Shown: positions 51,605 through 60,732, counted from the first letter of the stretch. The stretch: DNA of 64,000 nucleotides from Azotobacter salinestris (GCF_009363155.1 NZ_CP045302.1:4851194-4915193); one strand, 5' to 3'. The notes: generated by a model not told the origin, from the letters alone. A program made the numbers and translations.

Positions 51605-54193
51605 CTAGCGTTGGTACTTCATGCGCAACGCGGATTTGTACAGCCGGCCAGCACGCCACTGACCAGGCCGGTTCGGGTGCGCCTCAAAAATTCCTACGTC
51701 TCGCATGCGCTGAAGCGCAGCTCGAACCTTGTTTTGGTCAATACCACCTATGGATCTCGATACTATCTGGGCCGTCTCTTCAAACTTGAAGGGGGTCGTG
51801 AGACCTTCAAAGGAATCAATCATCTGTTTAACCAATTCAGCATTCCTCCGAGCGTCTTCATCCAACTCCAAGGAGCCATGTAGTTCTTGCGTGACCCCAT
51901 CAATGAAGGTTTGGGTGGCCTCCGCATGCGCTTCTAGAACCACTCCGTGCATAAGCCGACCGTTTTCGAGAAAGTCCTGATTCTTGTCCTCCCTTGCTTG
52001 AGATATCTGAGCAATATTATGCACAAACTCTTCAAACAGGCGCGGGTAGAAAGACGCGCCTTCCTTGCTATCGCCTCCTGCATCCGAAAAGTACGAATCG
52101 AAGAAGGTGATTGTCTGAATATTGTTACGGCGGAGCTTTTTAGGGAATATTGATAATAGCAAGGGCTCGTACTCGCTTGGCCCTAGTCGTCCAGCCCGGA
52201 TATCATCTAGTTTTTCGCCAATTAGATGACATACTTGAGAGAAGTGCTTATTGAACCATGCCGACTGCTCAATCCTTGCCAGCACGAAGTTAAATATCCC
52301 ATCACTGTCCCAGCGAAGTTCGAGCCTTCTCAAACTTGTCTGTTGCTCGATATTTTGAGTGGATGCTTGAAGAAGGTCTGCGCGAAGGAAAAGACGTACG
52401 AAAACGACCGCTGAAAGCTTGGAGTCAGATTGGATAGTAAGCATGAAGAGCAACAACTCTTCAACAAACTCTCTCAGTCGCGAGGAAGGTACAGCTGTCT
52501 CAATCCCATCGATGAGGAATACTCTCTTTGATCTCCCTGCGTATGCCTTGCTCGCATAATATGACGTGGACCTTTCGTCTCTCTGGGCTTGAGGAAGATT
52601 GCACCAGTCAGTGACAAGCTGCTCCCAACCCTCTTGAGCTTCGGTATCCCCTGATGGGCTTTCGAGACAAATTCCAAGGAGCGCCCACCAAAACTTGCGG
52701 AAGTCCCCTCCGCATGCATCCAGAAGTTTATGCTGGAGTGGGCTGTTACTTAAAATGCCACCACCTTGAAAATCAGCTGCGGAGAACATGGGTTCGCCAA
52801 GGCCACGTTTAACCATCTCTTTATGAATGCGCGTCTTTCCCGTGCCCTTTCGCCCAGTGACATAACTAATCGTAGAATTGGGAAGGAAGAGACGATTAAT
52901 TTCTGGTGTTTCGATAAACCAGCCTTGGTCCACGGCGCCGCTAGGAGACCGAGGCCTATACTCTCGCGAACTAGTCATCGCAGATAGGTCTACCGCCTTT
53001 GTTATCCCAAGCACATCGCGCAGCTGGCGCAAGGAGTCAAGATTGACTTTAAGCAGCATTTCTACTTGAGGAGATACGCTGGTGAGGAGTGCCCGATCTG
53101 CGTACCAAGAGACCCAGTAGTTCTCAAGAGACTCAGGAGGAAGTAATTCCAGTTCGAAGGCGTCGGCTTCGGCTCCGCGTGCAATTGCTTCTGATAGCGT
53201 TTGTAGCAATTGCTGAACCGATGCGAGTGCGAGATTTCGCTTGGCTGTTTTCCCTTCGTCAAAGTCCAAGGAAAAAGAGACGAATGCTCCCGGATTCTCC
53301 GGATTCTGTGAAAATAGAGACGCAAAAGTGTTCTCGGCCTGCATGGAAAGGCCGTCCGGCCTAACAAATACTACGGTCGGTCCGCGCCATTCTCGAAGGA
53401 CCGGTAGAACAGAAGGTGCAATTCCGGTCCGATGGTCAAAGAGAACCAAGTCGTAGCGCTGTTCGACGGACATATCCAAAACATGTCGTTTTAGTTTGGC
53501 TATTCCCTCGCGGATGATTGAGATATCTAGTGACGCACGTACCGCGAATGCCGCGAAGTCCATGTCATAGTTTTCGGACCGCGGACGACAGGCGATTACG
53601 TCAATTTTTCCTTCCTTGCCGAGCGGTGCGAACGCTGTCACTGGCTCAACAGTATCGCTCCAACCGCAAAGCCCCATTAACGTTGTTCCGACGTCAAATG
53701 CGACAGAATCGAACAAGAGGTCTAAAGATGGAGCTTCAATATCGACGTCTACCACGAGAATTTTATATCCCTCGGACGCTAGCAGTTTTGCCAAGAGCGC
53801 CAGAACAGTTGAACGTGCCTGGCCACCTTTGAATCCATAAAAATGGATCGCGCTAACCTGCTCTGGTTCAAGCACGGGAAGACTATTTCTAACTTGCTCG
53901 TCTATTAGAGGCAGCCAATGGGTGTCCTTCTCGCGCCCACTCAAGAAGGAAAGTTCAAACTCGAACTCGGCCTCTGAAACCAGTTCGACAGATACCCCAG
54001 AGCTGTTTTCCAGCTTTGTCAGCTCAAACTCCTCGAGTTCAATGCTTGCGAGAAGCTTACTCCTTCGGGCCTCTTCACTTTTGCCGTCTAAGGAGTTATC
54101 AATCACGATTATATATAATGTAGGATGCGCGTACTTTACTTCTACCCGATTAAATTTTTCCCGACACAATCGAAGGAGTTCGCTCACTGTCAT
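51605..54193 (-). CDS. 862-aa protein with two P-loop domains (ParA/MinD-like plus STAND-like)
   Basis: Residues ~1-100 unknown; ~115-370 a MinD/ParA-like domain (IHFYGFKGGQARSTVLALLA, LVVDVDIEAPSLDLLF, YDLVLFDHRTG) whose P-loop reads KGGQARST, with Arg for the signature Lys of KGGVGKT; ~440-640 a second ATPase with ISYVTGRKGTGKTRIHKEM and RVFLIDGIETAV; C-terminus a winged-helix-like segment (NKVRAALQRMRDVGIFEAHP). Resembles the KGGVGR-variant ATPases seen in defence-like loci. AGGAG upstream; ATGA overlap with the next gene. Confidence 0.6.
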   Translation of the reverse strand: MTVSELLRLCREKFNRVEVKYAHPTLYIIVIDNSLDGKSEEARRSKLLASIELEEFELTKLENSSGVSVELVSEAEFEFELSFLSGREKDTHWLPLIDEQVRNSLPVLEPEQVSAIHFYGFKGGQARSTVLALLAKLLASEGYKILVVDVDIEAPSLDLLFDSVAFDVGTTLMGLCGWSDTVEPVTAFAPLGKEGKIDVIACRPRSENYDMDFAAFAVRASLDISIIREGIAKLKRHVLDMSVEQRYDLVLFDHRTGIAPSVLPVLREWRGPTVVFVRPDGLSMQAENTFASLFSQNPENPGAFVSFSLDFDEGKTAKRNLALASVQQLLQTLSEAIARGAEADAFELELLPPESLENYWVSWYADRALLTSVSPQVEMLLKVNLDSLRQLRDVLGITKAVDLSAMTSSREYRPRSPSGAVDQGWFIETPEINRLFLPNSTISYVTGRKGTGKTRIHKEMVKRGLGEPMFSAADFQGGGILSNSPLQHKLLDACGGDFRKFWWALLGICLESPSGDTEAQEGWEQLVTDWCNLPQAQRDERSTSYYASKAYAGRSKRVFLIDGIETAVPSSRLREFVEELLLFMLTIQSDSKLSAVVFVRLFLRADLLQASTQNIEQQTSLRRLELRWDSDGIFNFVLARIEQSAWFNKHFSQVCHLIGEKLDDIRAGRLGPSEYEPLLLSIFPKKLRRNNIQTITFFDSYFSDAGGDSKEGASFYPRLFEEFVHNIAQISQAREDKNQDFLENGRLMHGVVLEAHAEATQTFIDGVTQELHGSLELDEDARRNAELVKQMIDSFEGLTTPFKFEETAQIVSRSIGGIDQNKVRAALQRMRDVGIFEAHPNRPGQWRAGRLYKSALRMKYQR

Positions 54194-54639
54194 AATTTTT
54201 CTCCTGTCGCCTTATGCAAGGTGTAGATGATTTGCTTTGATATTATAAGAACTCCGTTTAGTTCATCATCTGTTGATGCGGAGCTGTTCCAGTCTGAATC
54301 GTGCCTCAGGTACCGGATATATGGATAGGAATTGCTGGGTACGGGTGAGGCGTTGCCGTCTTTACCTTTGCACCAAAGGTTGGACAGCTTTGTAGATAGT
54401 TGCAAAGCCATACTTGAAATTGGCCCGGAGTGTTTCACTCCTAAATGCCCTGCAAGGGTCTTAAGCAACTTTGGAATATCGTGGTTGGCGGGAACGGAGG
54501 CCACATACAGGGTAAGTTGGTCCTTTAGGAATAGCTCTAAGGCGACTAAAGTGGCATATGCGCCAAGAAGTGGCGAGCACGGCTGGTCCGGAGCCATGAC
54601 GGGCGCACGAAAGGCTGAGCGGTTGTATGTGAAGGTCAT
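54190..54639 (-). CDS. Possible HEPN-domain protein
   Basis: 149 aa: long helices with VALELFLKDQLTLYVA, NHDIPKLLKTLAGHLG and a late SYPYIRYLRHDSDWN, a pattern common in HEPN proteins, which are often RNases. The canonical R-x4-6-H motif is not exact (RYLRH). Directly upstream of and coupled to the 862-aa gene by ATGA. Confidence 0.45.
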   Translation of the reverse strand: MTFTYNRSAFRAPVMAPDQPCSPLLGAYATLVALELFLKDQLTLYVASVPANHDIPKLLKTLAGHLGVKHSGPISSMALQLSTKLSNLWCKGKDGNASPVPSNSYPYIRYLRHDSDWNSSASTDDELNGVLIISKQIIYTLHKATGEKL

Positions 54640-54751
54640 TAATTGTACTACTCCCCCAGGAATCGAACGTCAAGTCTATCGCATAAGGCGTGGCAGGTGC
54701 CGTCGTAACGCTTATCAACTTCGAGGACACGCACTAGCTTGGCGGTGTCAT

Positions 54752-55435
54752 CTACGCGGTTCCTCGCTCCTCAAGCTTGGCGGCACGCGCCTCTGACGCC
54801 TTGAGCTGGTACGGGCCGGTTGGCCCAATGAACGCTCCTTTCACATCTAGCCAGCCATCTTCATCCTCAGGATACAGGGATGACCACGAGTCCGACTCGG
54901 CAAAGAGCAACTTTGGGCCAGTGCGAGAGACGAAGAGATCTTGGATGGCTCCGGATTGCGCAATCAGTTTCTCGCAAATCCACACCTTCGAGAGCGCTCC
55001 GTTTAGTGTGGCAGCGACTTCGCCGATCGTACCAGACTGCAACTCCTTGTATTTGAAGTCAGACGTCAGTCTGCGGATCACGATTGCGGTTGCGCTGGAT
55101 AGTTCGAGCTCCGCGCGCAACGCGCGGACGAGATCAGCGTTCTTCGCCAAGCCATTCTCACGTCCAATTCGAAATTGCGCGCGATACCCAGTCTGAGCAT
55201 TGAAGAACCAGTCGAAGAGTGGCCGCCCAAGGGGAAACTGCACAACTCCGCGAAGGTCTTTGGGATTTCTGCCAGATTCGTCCATCCCAAACCTTACGTT
55301 GTTTGCCTGAAGTGCATTACTTAACGCACAGCGTACCGCTCGAACCAAGTCAGCCCAGGGCGGAGCGGCACGGAGAAATTGATCCCGCTCCGGCTCGTGT
55401 TTAGCAAAGTCGTCGAACGTCCAGAGGCTACCCAT
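54752..55435 (-). CDS. 227-aa protein of unknown function, first gene of the module
   Basis: From the ATG at 55435 (GTG at 55438 also possible). Mixed alpha/beta, with FDWFFNAQTGYRAQFRIGRE and TSDFKYKELQSGTIGEVAAT, and a C-terminal FIGPTGPYQLKASEARAAKL. No family recognised. Same strand and order as the HEPN-like and 862-aa genes. Confidence 0.5.
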   Translation of the reverse strand: MGSLWTFDDFAKHEPERDQFLRAAPPWADLVRAVRCALSNALQANNVRFGMDESGRNPKDLRGVVQFPLGRPLFDWFFNAQTGYRAQFRIGRENGLAKNADLVRALRAELELSSATAIVIRRLTSDFKYKELQSGTIGEVAATLNGALSKVWICEKLIAQSGAIQDLFVSRTGPKLLFAESDSWSSLYPEDEDGWLDVKGAFIGPTGPYQLKASEARAAKLEERGTA

Positions 55436-55439
55436 CACA

Positions 55440-55923
55440 CGGAATCCCAGTCTCGATAATGCCTAACGCCAAAATTTTACCGGCGGCCATTAGCGGATCA
55501 AAGCGAATGCCCGACACCAATGATCGCTTACGGACGGCATTTCGCTCATGCATCGAAAGGCTGCAAGGGGTCGATCTGTGCCGGTGGTGTCCGGCTCAGT
55601 CCGCCAGAAAGCGGTCATCGTTCGAAAGGATCGCCGGTGCAGCTTCATCGGCGAACCTGAAGGCGCTCCAAGACTGCCAGGCCAAGCGGTTGAGGGCAGG
55701 GGAGGCCTCAGCACAGGTACATTGGCTCGGTTCGACTCGATCTGGAGTTGCTGCCAGGCGAAGTGGCTTGACTCGCTTGGCCGGATGGCCGAATATTTGG
55801 CCATCATGTGGCTATTACGCGTACAGGATGATGAATCCTAAAGCGCAGGCACAGATCGACTTTATGAATGACTTAAAGCCCGCCTCGAGCGGGCTTTGTC
55901 GGATTGGACTCTGGAGAAATGCC
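55440..55923. other. Gap with no gene; terminator-like hairpin 55875-55897
   Basis: Several reading frames are open on both strands but none has a ribosome site or a recognisable product. AAAGCCCGC-5nt-GCGGGCTTT at 55875-55897 looks like a bidirectional terminator. The sequence may be left over from an older insertion. Confidence 0.45.
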
Positions 55924-56148
55924 ATGGACCGATCCGAACGACGTCATCACGAACAGCGCATCAAAGCGCGCTTCTATCGCAAACAGCATGGCTACGAACG
56001 CTGGCCGACCGATAAACGCCATGCAGGCCTATTTGCCCATCATGGAAAGGTCTGCTCCTGCTGGATGTGTGGCAATCCTCGCCGGTACTGGGGTGAGCTG
56101 ACCATGCAGGAGCGTAGAGCCAATTTGGAATTGAAGGCTTGGCCATAG
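55924..56148 (+). CDS. Small zinc-ribbon-like protein
   Basis: 74 aa. GGAG eight bases upstream. KVCSCWMCGNPRRYWGELTM is the hallmark of a small conserved family with a CxCxxC site; the rest is basic. Function unknown. Confidence 0.65.
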   Translation: MDRSERRHHEQRIKARFYRKQHGYERWPTDKRHAGLFAHHGKVCSCWMCGNPRRYWGELTMQERRANLELKAWP

Positions 56149-56223
56149 TGCCGAGCTTTCGTTTCTGGCCCCTCCAATCCGTTGCTTCCCGGCTGGAGTA
56201 ACACAGGGGCCGCCAGATGCCTC

Positions 56224-56537
56224 TCATAGGTCAAGCAAGTCGGCATTGATCCCAAACGCTGCTGCGATCTTTGCTCGGGTGGCCTTGCGAGGCTTGGACG
56301 CTGCCTCCTGCTGTGCGTATGCAGCCTGGGATATGCCGATGCGTGAAGCTACCTCGGCCTGGGTAAGGCCAAGGTGTTTCCGCCAGGCGCCGACAGCGGT
56401 CAGGCCTTCCTTGACCATGTAGCCGGCAACCTCGTTTGGCACCAAGTCTTCCCGCGGATGGGTTGCCACATAGTCTGCATAAGGGATAACCACGAAGGCC
56501 GGATTTCCATCCGGCCCGTTGATGATCTGGACGTTAT
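56224..56537 (-). pseudogene. XRE-family regulator, 3' part (gene split by two IS630 elements)
   Basis: Encodes NVQIINGPDGNPAFVVIPYA, a linker, then the helix-turn-helix LTQAEVASRIGISQAAYAQQ. Homologous HigA-type proteins start a few residues earlier. The missing start (ATG AGC ACA CCT ACT AT) lies at 58760-58744 beyond both insertion sequences; joining at the TA target restores the frame. An internal GTG at 56493 could still give a shorter protein. Confidence 0.8.
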
Positions 56538-56539
56538 TA

Positions 56540-57633
56540 AGGTGGCCCTTAAATAGACGTCTAGTTAGACTTCAGGCATGGAAAAGATCGACGCCCGCAA
56601 ACTGACCGCAGAGAGTCGCAAGCTGCTTCGCCAGATAGTGATTCGCCTGCGCCAGCAGTCCAACATGAAAGTCGAGGAGTTGGCCTCGGTCACCGGTGTG
56701 CATCCGACCACCATCAAGACTTGGCTGACCCGTGCCAACCGCGAGGGCGCGCAAGCCCTGGAGGAAAAGCGTCGGGGGCGCCCGGCGGGCGCCTGCCGCA
56801 AGCTGACGCCGGCCGACGAGCAGTGGCTGCGCGAGCAAATCGTCGAGCAACCCCCGCAGCAGCTGCAGTTGCCGTTTGCCCTGTGGACGCGCCCGGCCAT
56901 CAAGGCGCTGGCCAGGGAACGCCTCGGGATCGAGCTGCAGGACCGGTTGATCGGCAAGTATCTCAAGCGCTGGGGGTTTACGCCTCAGCGTCCCGTGAAG
57001 CGGGCGCAGGAGCAGCGGCCGGAGGACATCGAGCGCTGGCTGAAGCAGACCTACCCCCAGGTCAAGGCGCGCGCCGCTGCCGAAGGAGCGGTGATTCACT
57101 GGGGGGACGAAACCGCAGTCAAGGAGGATGCGAACTGGATACGCGGCTACGCCCCCAGGGGCCAGACGCCAGTGCTGGCGACGCCCACTCGCTGGCACAA
57201 GCTGTCGATGATCTCCGCAATTTCGCCCCGTGGCGAGGTGGCCTTCCAGATCGTCGAAGGCAGTATCAACGCGCTGCGTTTCATCGACTTCCTGAGCCGC
57301 CTCGTTGAAGGGACACCGCAGAAGATCTTCCTGGTGGTCGATAACCTGCGCGTCCACCATGCCAAGGTGGTCAGCGAGTGGCTCAGTGACAAGCAGGACA
57401 GGATCGAACTGGTGTTCCTACCACCCTATGCGCCCGAGTCCAATCCCGACGAGTACCTGAATCGGGATTTCAAGACGGCGCTGCGCAGCGGCCCGGTCAG
57501 CCATGACAAGGCCAGCCTGCTGGACAAGGCGATGGCTTTCATGAACACACTCGGCAGCTTGCCCGACAAGGTCATGGCCTATTTCCAGCATCCTGCAGCA
57601 CGCTATGCCATGGCGTGAATTTAAGGGCCTGAT
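56540..57633 (+). mobile_element. IS630-family element A (1094 bp)
   Basis: Ends with short inverted repeats centred on GGCCCTTAAAT; flanked by TA at 56538-56539 and 57634-57635, the target IS630 elements duplicate. One transposase gene inside. Confidence 0.75.
56578..57618 (+). CDS. IS630-family transposase A
   Basis: 346 aa: N-terminal double helix-turn-helix (VEELASVTGVHPTTIKTWL), then DDE domain with IHWGDETAV, FLVVDNLRVHH and PPYAPESNPDEYLNRDFK. About the same length and plan as transposase B. Confidence 0.92.
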   Translation: MEKIDARKLTAESRKLLRQIVIRLRQQSNMKVEELASVTGVHPTTIKTWLTRANREGAQALEEKRRGRPAGACRKLTPADEQWLREQIVEQPPQQLQLPFALWTRPAIKALARERLGIELQDRLIGKYLKRWGFTPQRPVKRAQEQRPEDIERWLKQTYPQVKARAAAEGAVIHWGDETAVKEDANWIRGYAPRGQTPVLATPTRWHKLSMISAISPRGEVAFQIVEGSINALRFIDFLSRLVEGTPQKIFLVVDNLRVHHAKVVSEWLSDKQDRIELVFLPPYAPESNPDEYLNRDFKTALRSGPVSHDKASLLDKAMAFMNTLGSLPDKVMAYFQHPAARYAMA

Positions 57634-57635
57634 TA

Positions 57636-58741
57636 TTAATCCGGCAATCCAATAGGGCATAATCGCCATTTTTCCCGATGACCAGTGACGCTAGAAGCCT
57701 CAGCCCCTTGGAACAGCGCGAAAAACGCGCCATTGCCCTTCGCATGCGCGAGCAGGGGTATACCTACAGAGCCATCGGCGAAGCCGTTGGCGTTCATCTG
57801 CGCACCGTGGCGCACTGGGTCGAGGTGGCGCAGCACCAAGGCAAGTCGGCCGCCATTGAGGGTGGCCAGCGCGGGTCACTGCCAGGAGAGCGCCGCAGCC
57901 TCAGCCCGGAGCAGGAGGCACTGATTCGCACGCTATTGCTCGACACCATGCCAGACCAGTTGAAGCTCGCTTTCGCGCTCTGGACTCGGGATGCGGTACA
58001 AGCCCTGATCGCCCTGCACTGCGGTCTTCAGATGCCGATCCGGACAGTCGGTGAATACCTCAAGCGTTGGGGCTATACCCCACAACGGCCGCTGAAGCGC
58101 GCTTATCAGCAGCAGCCCGAGGCGATACAGCGCTGGTTGAAGAGCGAGTACCCGAAGATCGAGCGGCGCGCCAAGGCCGAGGGCGGCGAGATTCACTGGG
58201 GCGATGAAACCGGCTTGCGCAGCGATAGCCACGCGGGGCGCAGCTACGCCCCGGCAGGGCGAACGCCAGTCCGCGAGGTCAGTGGGAGCCGCTTTGCTTC
58301 GAACATGATTTCGACAGTGACCAACCGGGGCAAGCTGCGCTTCATGCTGTATCGGGAAACCATGACGGCGACCGTGCTGATCCGCTTCCTGGGGCGGCTG
58401 ATCCGGGACACCCAGGGGCGCAAGGTCTTCCTGATTCTGGACAACCTGCGCGTGCATCACAGCAAGAAAGTGAAAGCCTGGCTGGATGAGCGTCGAGAGC
58501 GGATCGAAGTGTTCTTTCTGCCGGCCTACGCTCCGGAGCTTAATCCGGACGAGTACCTGAATGGCGACCTCAAGCAGCAAGTGCGCAGCGGGCCAAGCGT
58601 GAGAAGCCGGGAGGCTCTGGAAGGACGGGTTCGTTCGGTCATGCGCCGCCTGCAATCAAAGCCCGAGCGAATTCGCTCGTACTTCAGGCACCCCAAAATT
58701 GCCTATGCGGCATGATTTGAGGTATTGGATTGCCGGATTAA
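57636..58741 (+). mobile_element. IS630-family element B (1106 bp)
   Basis: Terminal inverted repeats TTAATCCGGCAATCCAATA at both ends, flanked by TA at 57634-57635 and 58742-58743. The left TA is shared with element A, so one element inserted exactly at the other's boundary. Confidence 0.88.
57678..58715 (+). CDS. IS630-family transposase B
   Basis: 345 aa: helix-turn-helix GYTYRAIGEAVGVHLRTVAH, DDE domain with IHWGDETGL, FLILDNLRVHH and PAYAPELNPDEYLNGDLK. Intact. Confidence 0.92.
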   Translation: MTSDARSLSPLEQREKRAIALRMREQGYTYRAIGEAVGVHLRTVAHWVEVAQHQGKSAAIEGGQRGSLPGERRSLSPEQEALIRTLLLDTMPDQLKLAFALWTRDAVQALIALHCGLQMPIRTVGEYLKRWGYTPQRPLKRAYQQQPEAIQRWLKSEYPKIERRAKAEGGEIHWGDETGLRSDSHAGRSYAPAGRTPVREVSGSRFASNMISTVTNRGKLRFMLYRETMTATVLIRFLGRLIRDTQGRKVFLILDNLRVHHSKKVKAWLDERRERIEVFFLPAYAPELNPDEYLNGDLKQQVRSGPSVRSREALEGRVRSVMRRLQSKPERIRSYFRHPKIAYAA

Positions 58742-58760
58742 TAATAGTAGGTGTGCTCAT
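58742..58760 (-). pseudogene. 5' end of the split XRE regulator gene
   Basis: ATG at 58760 with GAGG five bases upstream encodes the first five residues and part of the sixth codon before the TA at which the IS630 elements begin. Confidence 0.75.
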
Positions 58761-58938
58761 GACTGCCTCGCTGTTTGCGAGGCAAACATAAGTATTTATA
58801 TAAGTATCTTCAAGTAATTTCCCGAGGAAATATCAAGAGGAATACTTATATGCTTATTTTTTGAATGTTGCCCGATCCGATCATCTTCTTTGCGGTGGTG
58901 GCGGCGTTCTCTAATACCCCGCGCGGGGATGTCGAGAC
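58761..58938. promoter_or_regulatory. AT-rich upstream region of the XRE gene
   Basis: Contains repeats of AAGTAT and its complement around 58788-58855 (AAGTATTTATATAAGTAT, ATACTTATAT) that could be autoregulatory operators for the split XRE gene, which reads leftward from here. No coding gene. Confidence 0.4.
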
Positions 58939-59262
58939 ATGAAAATGCCCGAGAAAAACCCAGGCACCTGGGCGGAGTTGTTCGCCTGGGCTGCCCAGCT
59001 CGCCCCTCACATTTATGCCCCTGCACTGTCCGTCGTCATCGCCGGCCTCCGTGTGCTCTATGGCGGCGGTACCTGGCGGCAGGTGTGGCTGGAGGGCGCC
59101 CTGTGCGGCGCGGCCACCCTGGCAATCAAGCCGGTGCTGATCTGGCTCGGCATGCCGGCCGATCTGGCGGTGTTCATCGGCGCCTGCTTCGGCTTCGTCG
59201 GTGTCGAGAAGCTGCGCGAGCGGGCTGACCAGGTGCTCGGACGGAGGGTCGAGGAACAGTGA
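58939..59262 (+). CDS. Phage holin
   Basis: 107 aa with three hydrophobic helices (ALSVVIAGLRVLYGGG, ALCGAATLAIKPVLIWLG, LAVFIGACFGFVGVEKL) and a charged C-terminus, as in lambda-like holins of Pseudomonas phages. Makes the membrane hole that starts lysis. The next 72 nt could encode the start of a very small protein that I could not confirm. Confidence 0.8.
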   Translation: MKMPEKNPGTWAELFAWAAQLAPHIYAPALSVVIAGLRVLYGGGTWRQVWLEGALCGAATLAIKPVLIWLGMPADLAVFIGACFGFVGVEKLRERADQVLGRRVEEQ

Positions 59263-59334
59263 TGGCCTGCGCTTCATGCCGGCGAAGGCTAGAGCGGCTC
59301 TGGAGGCAGGCAAAGGCGCTGCGGGGAATGCTCA

Positions 59335-60081
59335 ATGGTAGTGAAGATCGACGCGCGGCCCGAGCTGAAGGAGCTGTCCAGGGCCTTCTCCGAACTGGGG
59401 AGCAAACAGCTTCCGTTCGCCATGGCGCTGGCGGCCACGCGCATGGCACAGCGCATCAAGAAGGGCGAACTGAGCGTCATGCGCCAGCGGCTCGACAACC
59501 CGATCCAGCAAACCCTGAACAGCCTCTACGTGAAGGCGGCGACCAAGCAGAACCTGCAGGCTCACGTCTGGTTCAAGGACCAGTGGTCCTCGGGGATTCC
59601 TGCCGACCGATACCTGCAGCCTGTCGTGCAGGGCGGCACACGCCGGCATAAGCGATTCGAACGCGCCCTGATCGCCAGGGGCATCATGCGATCCAGCCAA
59701 TACGCCACGCCCACGCCCGCCTTGCTCGACAGACACGGCAACGTGAAGGGCAGCATGATCATGAAGATCCTCTCTGGCCTTGACGCGGCCGAGACCGTCA
59801 GCGGCTACCAGGCCAACGCGACCGGCAGCAGGCGCAGCCGCAAGAAGGGCAACGCACATCGCTTCTTCGCCGCGGAGATCGAGGGAACCATGGGTGTATG
59901 GGAGCGGCGCAGTACAGCATGGGGCGATGCTATTCGCCCAGTGTTCGTCTTCGTGGATCGGCCACCTCGCTATCGAGTACGGTTCCCGTTCTTCCAGGTA
60001 GCCGAGAACATGGTGAAGGCGAACTACGCGGCTGAATTCCAGAGCGCCCTCGACTACGCCATCGCAACAGCCAGCCGCTGA
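59335..60081 (+). CDS. Phage structural or head-completion-like protein
   Basis: 248 aa, basic. FAMALAATRMAQRIKKGELS and VVQGGTRRHKRFERALIARG resemble the minor tail/neck proteins that come before terminase in related siphophage genomes. Exact role unknown. Confidence 0.55.
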   Translation: MVVKIDARPELKELSRAFSELGSKQLPFAMALAATRMAQRIKKGELSVMRQRLDNPIQQTLNSLYVKAATKQNLQAHVWFKDQWSSGIPADRYLQPVVQGGTRRHKRFERALIARGIMRSSQYATPTPALLDRHGNVKGSMIMKILSGLDAAETVSGYQANATGSRRSRKKGNAHRFFAAEIEGTMGVWERRSTAWGDAIRPVFVFVDRPPRYRVRFPFFQVAENMVKANYAAEFQSALDYAIATASR

Positions 60082-60186
60082 CCCCCCGTCTTGGGTCCTT
60101 CCTATACCCCCGGCGGCTGCGGGTAATTCGCGCCCCGCCCGCAAAATATGTATGACCAAATTTCGGAGGTTGGTTGTTGTTTTGTC

Positions 60187-60732
60187 ATGGCCGAAAAAGA
60201 AACAACCAAGCAGCGTGGATGGTTGAACAAATCCGAGATGGCTTCGAGCCTTGGGATTTCGCCTCAAGCCTTTGAAAAATGGGGAGTTCAGCCGGTTGCC
60301 AGGATCGGCCGCGAGGCGTTCTATCGAGTGCAAGACGTCGTTCAGAATCGCCTCGATCACGCCACCCGGAAACAACAACCTGGCGGCGTGGACGTGGAAG
60401 GTATCGATCCGCTGGCAGAGCACAAGCTGACACAGGAGAAGCTGAGGTTGACCCGGGCCCAGGCCTACGCCCAGGAGCAGAAGAACCAGGTCAATGATCG
60501 GCAACTGGTGCCGGTGCCGTTCGCAACCTTCGCGCTGGCCAGGATTTCCGCCCAGATCGGGTCGAAACTCGAAACCGTCTGCAAGACCGTGAGCCGCCGG
60601 CATCCCGATATCGATCCGCGCGTACTGGAGAGCTTCGAACGGGAGATCGCCCTGGCGCGCAACGTCACCGCGCAGTTCGGCGACGACCTTCCGGAAATCC
60701 TCGATGAGTATCTTGCAACCCTGGATCAATGA
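60187..60732 (+). CDS. Terminase small subunit (Nu1-like, DUF1441)
   Basis: 181 aa from the ATG at 60187. N-terminal helix-turn-helix GWLNKSEMASSLGISPQAFE that should bind the packaging site, then a charged helix (RLTRAQAYAQEQKN). Overlaps the large subunit by 29 nt. Confidence 0.82.
   Translation: MAEKETTKQRGWLNKSEMASSLGISPQAFEKWGVQPVARIGREAFYRVQDVVQNRLDHATRKQQPGGVDVEGIDPLAEHKLTQEKLRLTRAQAYAQEQKNQVNDRQLVPVPFATFALARISAQIGSKLETVCKTVSRRHPDIDPRVLESFEREIALARNVTAQFGDDLPEILDEYLATLDQ

Noticed and set aside
55459-55923. N-terminal extension of the 74-aa zinc-ribbon-like protein
   Set aside because: A terminator-like hairpin and a good ribosome site lie just before the ATG at 55924; the extension has no recognisable sequence.
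59263-59651. 130-codon frame after the holin gene
   Set aside because: Almost all of it overlaps the 248-aa structural gene; only the first ~24 codons are free, too few to support a call.
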